12,436 bases of DNA from Aquificota bacterium. Its GTDB lineage: Bacteria > Aquificota > Aquificia > Aquificales > Hydrogenothermaceae. Under the pieces are notes generated by a model. It did not search any database. It saw only the letters and a program-made list of their open reading frames with translations, and was not told the DNA's origin. This document shows, piece after piece, positions 6,625 to 12,436 of this stretch. The stretch's first letter is position 1, and every line of letters begins with the position of its first letter. Both the position numbers and the translations under genes were made by a program. The DNA is taken from positions 1 to 12,436 of the forward strand of contig JAADDV010000153.1 in assembly GCA_013153795.1 (NCBI GenBank), in the 5' to 3' direction.

Positions 6625-8748
6625 ATGGAAGACATTTTACAGGGACTAAATGAAGAACAAAAGCAGGCTGTGACGTATTTTTCTTCGCCGCTGCTTGTTT
6701 TAGCAGGAGCAGGCTCAGGAAAAACAAGAGTTATTACCCATAAAATAATGTTTCTTGTCAATAATCTTGGTATTCCCTCAAACAGGATTTTAGCTATTAC
6801 TTTTACAAACAAAGCAGCTCAAGAGATGAAAGAAAGGGTTCAGCAGGCTTTAGGAATAGAAGAAGAGCCTCAGTGGATTTCAACGTTTCATAGTCTTTCA
6901 GCAAAAATTCTTAGAATAGAAGCAGAGCATTTAGGATACAACCGGGATTTTATTATCTACGATGAAGAAGACAGTAAAAAAGTAATAAAAGATGTTATAA
7001 AAGAGCTTGAGCTTTCTGAGGATATATACAAACTTGAAAGGGTAAAAAATATTATCTCCCAGATAAAACAGTATCTAGATGATTCTATCCTTGATTTTTA
7101 TGCAATGACAATGCCTCATCTTCCAAAAATTTTAGAAAAATATGAAGAGCATCTAGTCCTGAGCAATGCAATGGATTTTGATGACCTTCTTTTAAATGTT
7201 GTAAAGCTTTTTAGAGAAAATCCGGATGTTTTAGAAAAATGGCAAAATAAATTTGATTATATTCTTGTAGATGAGTATCAGGATACAAATAAAATCCAGC
7301 ATGAGATTTTAAAACTTCTGGTAGGAGATAGAGACTGTATAACAGTTGTAGGAGACCCTCAACAGTGTATCTATACATGGAGAGGAGCAAATCCAGAAAA
7401 TATCTTAGATTTTGAAAATGACTTCCCAAACACAAAAATCATAAAACTTGAAAGAAACTACCGCTCTACAGAAACGATTCTTGATACAGCAAACAAAATT
7501 ATTTCTGGAGCAAAAGGAAGATGGAAAGAAAAAGTCTTAAAACTATGGACAGATAAGGGAAAAGGAGAAAAACCTGTTTTAGTTGCACTGGATACAGAAA
7601 AACAGGAAGCAAACTTTATAGCAAAACAGATAAAAAAACTTTTAGAAGAAGGCTACAGATACTCAGACTTCGCAATTTTAATAAGAATGTCCTACCTGTC
7701 TAGAAATCTTGAAGAATACTTGATGAAATATAGTATCCCCTACCAAATAGTAGGAGGTCTAAAGTTTTTTGAAAGGGCTGAAGTAAAGGATATACTTGCT
7801 TATCTTAGATTTGCTTTTCAACCTAAAGATACCCAGGCTTTTAAAAGAATAATAAACCTTCCATCAAGGGGAATAGGAGAAAAAACTATCCAGAAAATAG
7901 CTTCTTTTAAAGAAACTGACTGGCTTCAGGCTGTAAAAGATGCCTATGAAAGTATGTCTCCAAAAATAAAAATAAGACTTCAGGAGTTTATAGAAATTAT
8001 AGAAACCGTCAGAAGATACGGAAATGAAAAACCATCAGAAATGGCAAAATATGTTTTTGATGCTATTAAATATGAGGAATACCTTGCTTCAAAATATCCA
8101 AAAGACTGGGAAGACAGACTTGCAAACATAAATGAGCTTTTTAATGCCTTAAAAGAAATAGAAAGGTCAGGGAAAACATTTTTAGAGTTTTTAGAAGAGA
8201 CTTCTTTAGCTCAGGCACAGGATACAATAGAAGAAAGCAACAGCGTAAAAGTTATGACTGTCCATGCATCTAAAGGTTTAGAATTTCCAGTTGTTTTTAT
8301 TGCAGGAGTAGAAGATGGTATATTTCCATCAGGTCGCTCTTTTGAGGATATGGAGCAGATGGAGGAAGAAAGAAGACTTTTTTATGTAGCTGTTACAAGA
8401 GCAAAGGAAAAACTGTTTTTAACTATGGCAAAACTCCGCTCTTCATATTCAGGACACTACAATGAAACAAAACCTTCAAGATTTTTAAAAGATATAAAGG
8501 AAAATCTAAAACTTTTAACAACAAAGAAAAAACAGACAGTTTCATCTAAAACATCTAAAACAGCCTCTACAATACTTAAAACTCCTTTATCATCACAGAC
8601 CTCAAATAGCTTTTTTACAGGACAGCTTGTAAAACATGATGTTTTTGGAAAAGGAGTTATAAAACAGATAACAGGAAATAAAGCAAAAGTGATATTTGAA
8701 AATGTAGGAGAAAAAACTATTCTTCTTGATTTTCTGAAGAAGGCTTAA
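6625..8748 (+). CDS. pcrA: ATP-dependent DNA helicase, PcrA/UvrD type
   Basis: This is a superfamily 1A 3'-to-5' DNA helicase used in nucleotide excision repair, in removing proteins from DNA and in dealing with transcription-replication conflicts. In order: Walker A AGAGSGKT (27-34), motif Ia TFTNKAAQEMKER, motif II DEYQDTN (216-222), motif III GDPQQCIYTWRGA (243-255), motif IV LERNYRS, motif V VMTVHASKGLEFPVVF, motif VI EEERRLFYVAVTRAKEKL (from about 580), and a C-terminal Tudor-like segment HDVFGKGVI...VIFE (about 666-707) that in PcrA/UvrD binds RNA polymerase. Its 707 residues fit the family. Motif III is unusual: most relatives have GDxDQSIY, here GDPQQCIY. The ATG has GGAG 6 nt upstream. 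The gene ends convergently over the tadA 3' end. It could equally be named uvrD. Confidence 0.95.
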   Translation: MEDILQGLNEEQKQAVTYFSSPLLVLAGAGSGKTRVITHKIMFLVNNLGIPSNRILAITFTNKAAQEMKERVQQALGIEEEPQWISTFHSLSAKILRIEAEHLGYNRDFIIYDEEDSKKVIKDVIKELELSEDIYKLERVKNIISQIKQYLDDSILDFYAMTMPHLPKILEKYEEHLVLSNAMDFDDLLLNVVKLFRENPDVLEKWQNKFDYILVDEYQDTNKIQHEILKLLVGDRDCITVVGDPQQCIYTWRGANPENILDFENDFPNTKIIKLERNYRSTETILDTANKIISGAKGRWKEKVLKLWTDKGKGEKPVLVALDTEKQEANFIAKQIKKLLEEGYRYSDFAILIRMSYLSRNLEEYLMKYSIPYQIVGGLKFFERAEVKDILAYLRFAFQPKDTQAFKRIINLPSRGIGEKTIQKIASFKETDWLQAVKDAYESMSPKIKIRLQEFIEIIETVRRYGNEKPSEMAKYVFDAIKYEEYLASKYPKDWEDRLANINELFNALKEIERSGKTFLEFLEETSLAQAQDTIEESNSVKVMTVHASKGLEFPVVFIAGVEDGIFPSGRSFEDMEQMEEERRLFYVAVTRAKEKLFLTMAKLRSSYSGHYNETKPSRFLKDIKENLKLLTTKKKQTVSSKTSKTASTILKTPLSSQTSNSFFTGQLVKHDVFGKGVIKQITGNKAKVIFENVGEKTILLDFLKKA

Positions 8749-9190
8749 GCCTTCTTTCTTTAAAGAAATCTTTTAAAATCTGAGAGCATTTTTCACACTC
8801 AACATAAGAAAAATCAATCTTAAAAGGAAGTTTTTTATTAGAAAAAAGAGTATACTGGCTTACCACAGCCCCTCCCTTTTCATCTTTTGCCCCAAATACA
8901 ACCTTTCTTATCCTCGACTGCATTATAGCCCCAGCACACATAACACAAGGCTCAACAGTAACGTATATCACACAATCATCTAAACGCCAGTTTCCTACAC
9001 TCTTGCAAGCTTCTTCTATTGCAACAATCTCTGCATGGTATAAAGCATTTTTTTTCTCTATTCTCTTGTTGTGTCCTCTTCCTATGATTTTTCCATCTTT
9101 TACAACAACTGCCCCGATAGGAACTTCCCCTTTTTTATAAGCTTTGAGAGCTTCTTTATAAGCTTCTTCTAAAAAAATTTTTTCACTCAT
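8717..9190 (-). CDS. tadA: tRNA adenosine(34) deaminase TadA
   Basis: TadA converts adenosine to inosine at the wobble position of tRNA-Arg(ACG), letting one tRNA read CGU, CGC and CGA. The 157-residue protein carries the zinc-dependent deaminase signature: HAEIVAIEEA with His52 as ligand and Glu54 as proton shuttle, and PCVMCAGAI with Cys82 and Cys85 as ligands. GAVVV, GHN and the following RIRKVVFGAKDEKGGA match bacterial TadA rather than cytidine or guanine deaminases. The tail (RRLKPSSENQEE) is partly encoded by the pcrA terminator palindrome, and the last 32 bp overlap pcrA in the convergent direction. No Shine-Dalgarno is visible before the ATG, so translation may be weak or the leader very short. 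The start is supported by the family-typical N-terminus and the lack of better in-frame alternatives. Confidence 0.95.
   Translation of the reverse strand: MSEKIFLEEAYKEALKAYKKGEVPIGAVVVKDGKIIGRGHNKRIEKKNALYHAEIVAIEEACKSVGNWRLDDCVIYVTVEPCVMCAGAIMQSRIRKVVFGAKDEKGGAVVSQYTLFSNKKLPFKIDFSYVECEKCSQILKDFFKERRLKPSSENQEE
8737..8756 (+). terminator. Terminator hairpin holding the pcrA stop codon
   Basis: This is a perfect 20-bp palindrome with stem AAGAAGGC/GCCTTCTT and loop TTAA; the pcrA TAA is at 8746-8748. The plus strand continues TCTTTAAAG, a short T-rich tail. The minus strand continues TCAGAAAATC, which is not a U-tract. That fits one-way function, because a working minus-strand terminator here would cut tadA 20 bases before its stop. 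The same bases encode the TadA tail. Confidence 0.6.
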
Positions 9191-9289
9191 TTGTTGTTTT
9201 ATTTGCTGTATATTAATTCTGCATTCAGTTAAAATTTGCCTTATATTTTTAATAAGAAATTTCGTGATAATATCAAGGAGGTATATATC

Positions 9290-9547
9290 ATGTCTGATAG
9301 AAGAGAAAAAGTAGATGTAGAAGAGCTTATGAAAGAAATAGAAAGATTAAAAAAAGAACTTGAAGAGCTTAAGAGAAAAACAAAGGAAGAATCTGATGAA
9401 AAAATGATAGGAAAAGAAACAGTAGTAGAGATTTTAGATGAAACAGAGAATATAATAAAGAAAGTTTTTTCTGTAATTGAGGGTGCTATAATAGGAGCTA
9501 TTGAAGGCGCAAAGAAAAATTTAAAAGAAAAAGATGAAGAGAGGTAA
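9290..9547 (+). CDS. Small coiled-coil protein, unknown function
   Basis: I do not recognise this 85-residue protein. Residues 8-36 are a heptad-like charged helix (EELMKEIERLKKELEELKRK), a strong coiled-coil candidate. Residues 48-76 form an amphipathic-to-hydrophobic helix with a repeated small-residue pattern, VIEGAIIGAIEGAKK, which could pack in an oligomer or touch the membrane; it is too charged at its ends to be a confident transmembrane segment. There is no signal peptide and no Cys. I chose ATG at 9290 because AAGGAGGT (9275-9282) stands 7 nt before it; an upstream in-frame ATG at 9236 would bury that site and adds a segment unlike the rest. The stop is followed after 5 nt by the RAM-domain gene, whose GAGG ribosome site overlaps this gene's last codons, so the pair is probably co-translated. 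Confidence 0.85.
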   Translation: MSDRREKVDVEELMKEIERLKKELEELKRKTKEESDEKMIGKETVVEILDETENIIKKVFSVIEGAIIGAIEGAKKNLKEKDEER

Positions 9548-9552
9548 AAAGA

Positions 9553-9855
9553 ATGGATGAACAACTTCAAGAAAGCCCAATTCCTTTTGCTGAATTATTA
9601 AAAGATATAGAAGTGAAAGATAAATCAACTGCATATGTGCTTATAGAGGCAAATCCTTCTGAAATTCCTTATATAATGGAAAAACTTTCTCAAATAAAAA
9701 ATGTAAAATCGGCTGATGTTGTTACAGGTATATATGACATAATTGTTTTTCTTGAAGGAGAAGACCAAAATGAAATAGGTAGAGTTGTTATTAGAGATAT
9801 AAACTCTATCAGAGGTGTTTTAAAAGCTACAACCTGTATGGTTGTAAAAATCTAA
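9553..9855 (+). CDS. Stand-alone Lrp/AsnC-type ligand-binding domain
   Basis: The 100-residue protein consists of a 24-residue leader and one RAM (Lrp/AsnC C-terminal) domain. STAYVLIEANPSEIPYIMEK forms the first strand and helix, VKSADVVTGIYDIIVFLEG carries the family's TGxYD turn, and the INSIRGVLKATTCMVVKI end matches the last helix and strand. There is no helix-turn-helix, so it should not bind DNA by itself. In the family this domain dimerises and binds amino acids or other small ligands at the dimer interface, and DNA-binding-free versions are known. It follows the coiled-coil gene by 5 nt, with GAGG at 9541-9544 inside that gene, and is followed at once by a hairpin. A role as a small-molecule sensor for the coiled-coil partner is inference. 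Confidence 0.88.
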   Translation: MDEQLQESPIPFAELLKDIEVKDKSTAYVLIEANPSEIPYIMEKLSQIKNVKSADVVTGIYDIIVFLEGEDQNEIGRVVIRDINSIRGVLKATTCMVVKI

Positions 9856-9856
9856 A

Positions 9857-9877
9857 AAAGCCGCTTAAAGCGGCTTT
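9857..9877 (+). terminator. Terminator hairpin after the RAM-domain gene
   Basis: An 8-bp GC-rich stem AAAGCCGC/GCGGCTTT with a TTAAA loop begins 1 nt after the stop codon. The plus-strand T-tract is only TTT then CC. The minus strand has the better tract (TTTTTTAGATTTTT), although no minus-strand gene reads into it. It probably insulates the RAM-domain unit from nadA. Confidence 0.7.
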
Positions 9878-9882
9878 CCTAT

Positions 9883-9904
9883 GATAAAAACTAGATAAAA
9901 ACTA
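9883..9904 (+). repeat. Perfect 11-bp tandem repeat upstream of nadA promoter
   Basis: GATAAAAACTA occurs twice in direct tandem (9883-9893 and 9894-9904), ending 1 bp before the nadA -35 box. An 11-bp period is about one helical turn, so both copies present the same face. It may be a regulator site or an A-tract UP element. No known operator was recognised. Confidence 0.8.
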
Positions 9905-9905
9905 A

Positions 9906-9934
9906 TTGAAAATATATCAGATATATCCTATATT
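9906..9934 (+). promoter_or_regulatory. nadA promoter
   Basis: TTGAAA (9906-9911), an exact 17-bp spacer and TATATT (9929-9934) form a near-consensus housekeeping promoter with five matches in each box. Transcription would start near 9941, leaving a leader of about 40 nt with AGGAGG at 9968-9973. This also shows that the TTG at 9906 is a promoter element, not a start codon. Confidence 0.75.
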
Positions 9935-9980
9935 ATTTTCCACTAAAATAAAACAGTGTTTGATTTTAGGAGGCTGGACT

Positions 9981-10916
9981 GTGTCAGTAGCAGAAAAAAC
10001 AGATATTGTAGAAAAAATCAATAAACTTAGAAAAGAGAAAAATGCTGTTATCCTAGCCCATTACTACCAGAGAGGAGAAATACAGGATATAGCCGATGTT
10101 GTTGGAGATTCTTTAGAACTTGCAAGAAAAGCCCAGGAAACAGACGCAGATATTATAGTGTTTGCCGGCGTTAAGTTTATGGCAGAAACAGCTAAAATCC
10201 TTAATCCTGAAAAAAAAGTCCTCCACCCAAACCCTGAAAGTGGTTGCCCAATGGCAGATATGGCGACATATGAAGGAGTTAAAAAACTAAAAGAAGAACA
10301 TCCTGATGCTGTTGTTGTTGCTTATGTTAACACAAATGCTGATGTTAAAACCCTTGCTGATGTTATCGTTACATCAAGAAATGCTGTAAAAGTAGTGAAA
10401 AAACTTGATGCAAAAAAGATTATTTTTATACCAGACCAGTTTTTAGGTTCTTTTATAGCTCAACAAGTGCCAGAAAAGGAGTTTATCCTCTGGAAAGGTT
10501 TTTGCCCACCTCACTTTAACTTAACCCCAGACCAGCTTCTAGCCCTAAAGGAAAAATATCCAGATGCAAAAATAGCTGTTCATCCAGAGTGTAATACAGA
10601 AACAGTAAAAATTGCAGATTTTGTAGGAAGTACATCTCAGATTATAGAGTATGCAACAACATGTGATACAGACAATGTTATTATTGGAACAGAAGTTGGG
10701 TTAAAACACTGGCTTGAAAAAATAAATCCAAATAAAAACTATATATTCCCTGTAAATGCTGATTACTGTGGAACAGTTCATTGCTGTGATATGAAAAAAA
10801 ATACCCTTGAAAAAATAGCAGATGTTTTAGAAAATGAAACAAATGAGGTGATTTTACCTTCAGATATAATAGAAAAAGCAAGGAAACCTTTAGATAGAAT
10901 GCTCGAGATTTTATAA
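9981..10916 (+). CDS. nadA: Quinolinate synthase
   Basis: NadA condenses iminoaspartate with dihydroxyacetone phosphate to quinolinate for de novo NAD synthesis, using an oxygen-sensitive [4Fe-4S] cluster. With the GTG start it has 311 residues, typical of the compact form. Three related segments are visible: LAHYYQRGEIQDIADVVGDSLELA and GVKFMAETAK at the start, SGCPMADM (Cys89), WKGFCPPH (Cys175), HPECNTE (Cys204), and CCDMKKNTLEK with Cys268 or Cys269 before the MK motif. Cys89, Cys175 and one of Cys268/269 are the likely cluster ligands. GTG at 9981 is chosen because AGGAGG (9968-9973) is 7 nt upstream and a good promoter lies just before it. It is monocistronic: the RAM-gene hairpin precedes it and its TAA overlaps the convergent dehydrogenase stop. 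No nadB or nadC is in the window. Confidence 0.96.
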   Translation: MSVAEKTDIVEKINKLRKEKNAVILAHYYQRGEIQDIADVVGDSLELARKAQETDADIIVFAGVKFMAETAKILNPEKKVLHPNPESGCPMADMATYEGVKKLKEEHPDAVVVAYVNTNADVKTLADVIVTSRNAVKVVKKLDAKKIIFIPDQFLGSFIAQQVPEKEFILWKGFCPPHFNLTPDQLLALKEKYPDAKIAVHPECNTETVKIADFVGSTSQIIEYATTCDTDNVIIGTEVGLKHWLEKINPNKNYIFPVNADYCGTVHCCDMKKNTLEKIADVLENETNEVILPSDIIEKARKPLDRMLEIL

Positions 10917-11900
10917 GTTTACAACGTTTCTTTTTTCTCCTTTAAGAAAAGCTTTTATATTTTCTATTATTTCTTCAATAAGTTTTTCTCGAGCTTCTTT
11001 ACTAGTCCAGGCAATATGAGGAGTAATTAGAAGTTTTTCTTTATTTTTGATTTTTAACAAAGGATTGTCTGGCTCTATTGGTTCTTTTTCTAAAACATCA
11101 AGTCCAGCTCCATATATTAAACCTTCATCTAAAGCTTTAGCTAAATCTTTTTCATTTACAATACCTCCCCTTCCTAAGTTTAAAAGAATACTTGAAGGTT
11201 TCATCAATCTTAGTTTTTCATATGTAATAAGATTTTTTGTTTTTTCAGTCAAAGGAGCATGAATAGAAACTACATCACTTATTTTTAAAAGATTTTCTAA
11301 ATCTAAAGCTGGATATGGCTCTTCTCTCTTTACTCCAGAGGTAGAATAATAAATTACATGAGCTCCAAAAGCTGTAGCTATCTTGGCTACCTCTTTTCCT
11401 ATCGTCCCTAGTCCTATAATGCCCCAAACTTTATTTTTAAGCTCCCAAAAAGGTCTTCCTATATAAGTAAAAATATCATTTTTTGAATAATTCCCATTTT
11501 TTACATACTCATCGTAATGTTTTAAGTTTTCTAATAGATAAAAAAGCATCCCAAAAGTATGTTGAGCAACACTATAAGTAGAATAACCAGCTACATTAGT
11601 AACAATTATCCCTTTTTCTTTAGCATATTGTAAATCTACGTTATTTGTTCCTGTTGCTGCAACACATATAAGTTTTAAAGATTTACTTTTTTCGATAGTT
11701 TTTTTATCTAAAACTACTTTATTTGTTATAACAATATCAGCATTTTGTATTCTTTTTACTCTTTCTTCTGGTTTTGTTATTGGATAAGCTATAAAATCCC
11801 CCAGTTTTTCCAAAGCTGAAAGGTCTATATCCTCCCCTATAGTTTTTGTATCTAAAAAAACGATTTTAGGTTTTTTTTCAAAAAATTTTTTAATTTGCAT
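10911..11900 (-). CDS. D-2-hydroxyacid dehydrogenase (glycerate dehydrogenase-like)
   Basis: This 329-residue enzyme of the D-isomer-specific 2-hydroxyacid dehydrogenase family would interconvert a 2-oxoacid and a D-2-hydroxyacid with NAD(P)H. It has a split substrate domain (about 1-110 and 300-329) around a Rossmann domain with GLGTIG (163-168). The catalytic triad is visible: Arg244 in NLGRGG, Glu273 in DVLEKEP and His295 in TPHIAW. VSIHAPLTEKTKNLI and PHIAWTSKEAR resemble glycerate/hydroxypyruvate reductases (HprA-like), but the substrate cannot be fixed from sequence. After strand 2 of the Rossmann fold comes YYSTSG rather than an acidic residue, so NADPH use is possible. The ATG overlaps the upstream gene's TAA (TAATG), which indicates translational coupling; AAGGAAG lies upstream. 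The stop shares TTATAA with nadA. Confidence 0.9.
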   Translation of the reverse strand: MQIKKFFEKKPKIVFLDTKTIGEDIDLSALEKLGDFIAYPITKPEERVKRIQNADIVITNKVVLDKKTIEKSKSLKLICVAATGTNNVDLQYAKEKGIIVTNVAGYSTYSVAQHTFGMLFYLLENLKHYDEYVKNGNYSKNDIFTYIGRPFWELKNKVWGIIGLGTIGKEVAKIATAFGAHVIYYSTSGVKREEPYPALDLENLLKISDVVSIHAPLTEKTKNLITYEKLRLMKPSSILLNLGRGGIVNEKDLAKALDEGLIYGAGLDVLEKEPIEPDNPLLKIKNKEKLLITPHIAWTSKEAREKLIEEIIENIKAFLKGEKRNVVNL

Positions 11901-12148
11901 TAAAAAGCACTTCCTTTCCGATACATATCTTCAAGTAGAGCAATCTCCATTTTATTTTTCAAACTTTTTAGAGAGTTTACAAAAAATCTTTCAGCCTGTC
12001 TTTGAATTTCGTTTAAATCTCCTTGGAAAACAATCTTTCCTGTTTCTTTAAAAATAGTCATTACATAAATATCTCTTCCTCTGTCATATTCTAATATAAC
12101 TTTAATCCCTTTGTCACTTGAAAATTCTTCAATTACTTCTCTATTCAT
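11900..12148 (-). CDS. 82-residue conserved-looking protein, unknown function
   Basis: I do not recognise this protein. It begins with a likely beta-meander (KGIKVILEYDRGRDIYVMTIFKETGKIVFQGDL, about 13-45) followed by one long helix (NEIQRQAERFFVNSLKSLKNKMEIALLEDMYRK), an alpha/beta arrangement without Cys, signal peptide or membrane segment. I chose ATG at 12148 since AGGTGG (12155-12160) is 6 nt upstream and the ATGAATAG overlap with the bioF stop is a classic coupling arrangement; the ATG at 12166 has no ribosome site. Its stop overlaps the dehydrogenase start by one base. Being locked between bioF and a dehydrogenase suggests co-expression, but no function follows from that. Confidence 0.82.
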   Translation of the reverse strand: MNREVIEEFSSDKGIKVILEYDRGRDIYVMTIFKETGKIVFQGDLNEIQRQAERFFVNSLKSLKNKMEIALLEDMYRKGSAF

Positions 12149-12436
12149 GGCTACCCACCTCTCCATATAATTTATTTAAAATTTGTATTAAATTTTCTAA
12201 ATCTTTTTGGGAGTGTTTGTAAGACAGCGTAATTCTGAGTCTTGCTGTTCCTTCTGGAACAGTAGGAGGTCTTATTGCTTGTATAAATATATTATTTTCT
12301 AAAAGTTTATCTCTAAAATATAAAGCTTTTTTATCCTCTTTTAAAACAAGGGATAAAATAGGAGTTCCATAAAAATTTATGTTATAGCCTATTTCTTTTA
12401 GTTTTGAAGAAAGAAACTTTGCTTTTTCTAATACAC
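12141..12436 (-). CDS. bioF: 8-amino-7-oxononanoate synthase, C-terminal part
   Basis: Only the last 97 residues are in the window; the 5' end lies beyond 12436. BioF joins pimeloyl-thioester and alanine with pyridoxal phosphate, the first ring-forming precursor step of biotin synthesis. The visible part has the C-terminal small domain of alpha-oxoamine synthases: YGTPILSLVL, then LLENNIFIQAIRPPTVPEGTARLRITL, whose IRPPTVPxGTARLR stretch is strongly BioF-like, then a terminal helix. The pyridoxal-phosphate lysine is outside the window. The TAG at 12141-12143 overlaps the next gene by 8 nt. A glycine C-acetyltransferase (Kbl) is the main alternative, but that family has a different version of this motif. 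Confidence 0.88.
   Translation of the reverse strand, partial: VLEKAKFLSSKLKEIGYNINFYGTPILSLVLKEDKKALYFRDKLLENNIFIQAIRPPTVPEGTARLRITLSYKHSQKDLENLIQILNKLYGEVGSHE

Noticed and set aside
9236..9289. Longer start for the 85-residue coiled-coil protein
   Set aside because: It would put the strong AAGGAGGT inside the gene and has no ribosome site of its own.
9906..9980. TTG start at 9906 giving nadA a 25-residue N-terminal extension
   Set aside because: The TTG is part of the TTGAAA -35 box, the extension has no ribosome site, and GTG at 9981 has AGGAGG at ideal spacing.
12149..12166. Upstream ATG for the 82-residue protein
   Set aside because: No Shine-Dalgarno precedes it, while the ATG at 12148 has AGGTGG 6 nt upstream and a coupling overlap with bioF.

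Overview
The window is AT-rich DNA (roughly 30% G+C by eye) packed with housekeeping genes on both strands. Proteins are rich in Lys, Glu and Ile, Arg is mostly AGA, and the S-adenosylhomocysteinase is the short form common in thermophiles. These features suggest a low-GC thermophilic bacterium, most likely of the Aquificota (Sulfurihydrogenibium- or Persephonella-like). This placement is inference from style and gene content, not from a marker gene. No rRNA, tRNA, CRISPR array, insertion sequence or prophage was seen.

Layout. 1-3109 (minus): a 3'-truncated mutS2 and, upstream of it, ahcY, separated by the ahcY terminator and a separate mutS2 promoter. 3264-6168 (plus): an unfamiliar protein with a receiver-like head, acidic linker and coiled-coil tail, followed by glmS, whose terminator hairpin contains its own stop codon. 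6187-6624: a 440-bp gap with no intact gene and a possible decayed reading frame. 6625-8748 (plus): a PcrA/UvrD helicase, convergent with and overlapping tadA (8717-9190, minus). 9290-9855 (plus): a two-gene unit of a small coiled-coil protein and a stand-alone Lrp/AsnC-type ligand-binding (RAM) domain. 9883-10916 (plus): nadA, with a good promoter and a perfect 11-bp tandem repeat just upstream of the -35. 10911-12436 (minus): the tightly overlapped unit bioF - 82-aa unknown - D-2-hydroxyacid dehydrogenase.

How the genes work together. Most are independent core functions: DNA maintenance (MutS2, PcrA), methyl cycle (AhcY), cell-wall precursor supply (GlmS), tRNA wobble editing (TadA), and cofactor synthesis (NadA for NAD, BioF for biotin). 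The genome is compact. Terminators overlap stop codons (glmS, pcrA), convergent genes share bases (pcrA/tadA, and nadA/dehydrogenase through a single TTATAA), and the minus-strand bioF unit overlaps start and stop codons.

I found no clearly new multi-gene system. The best leads are the receiver-like coiled-coil protein, the coiled-coil plus RAM-domain pair, and the tandem repeat at the nadA promoter.
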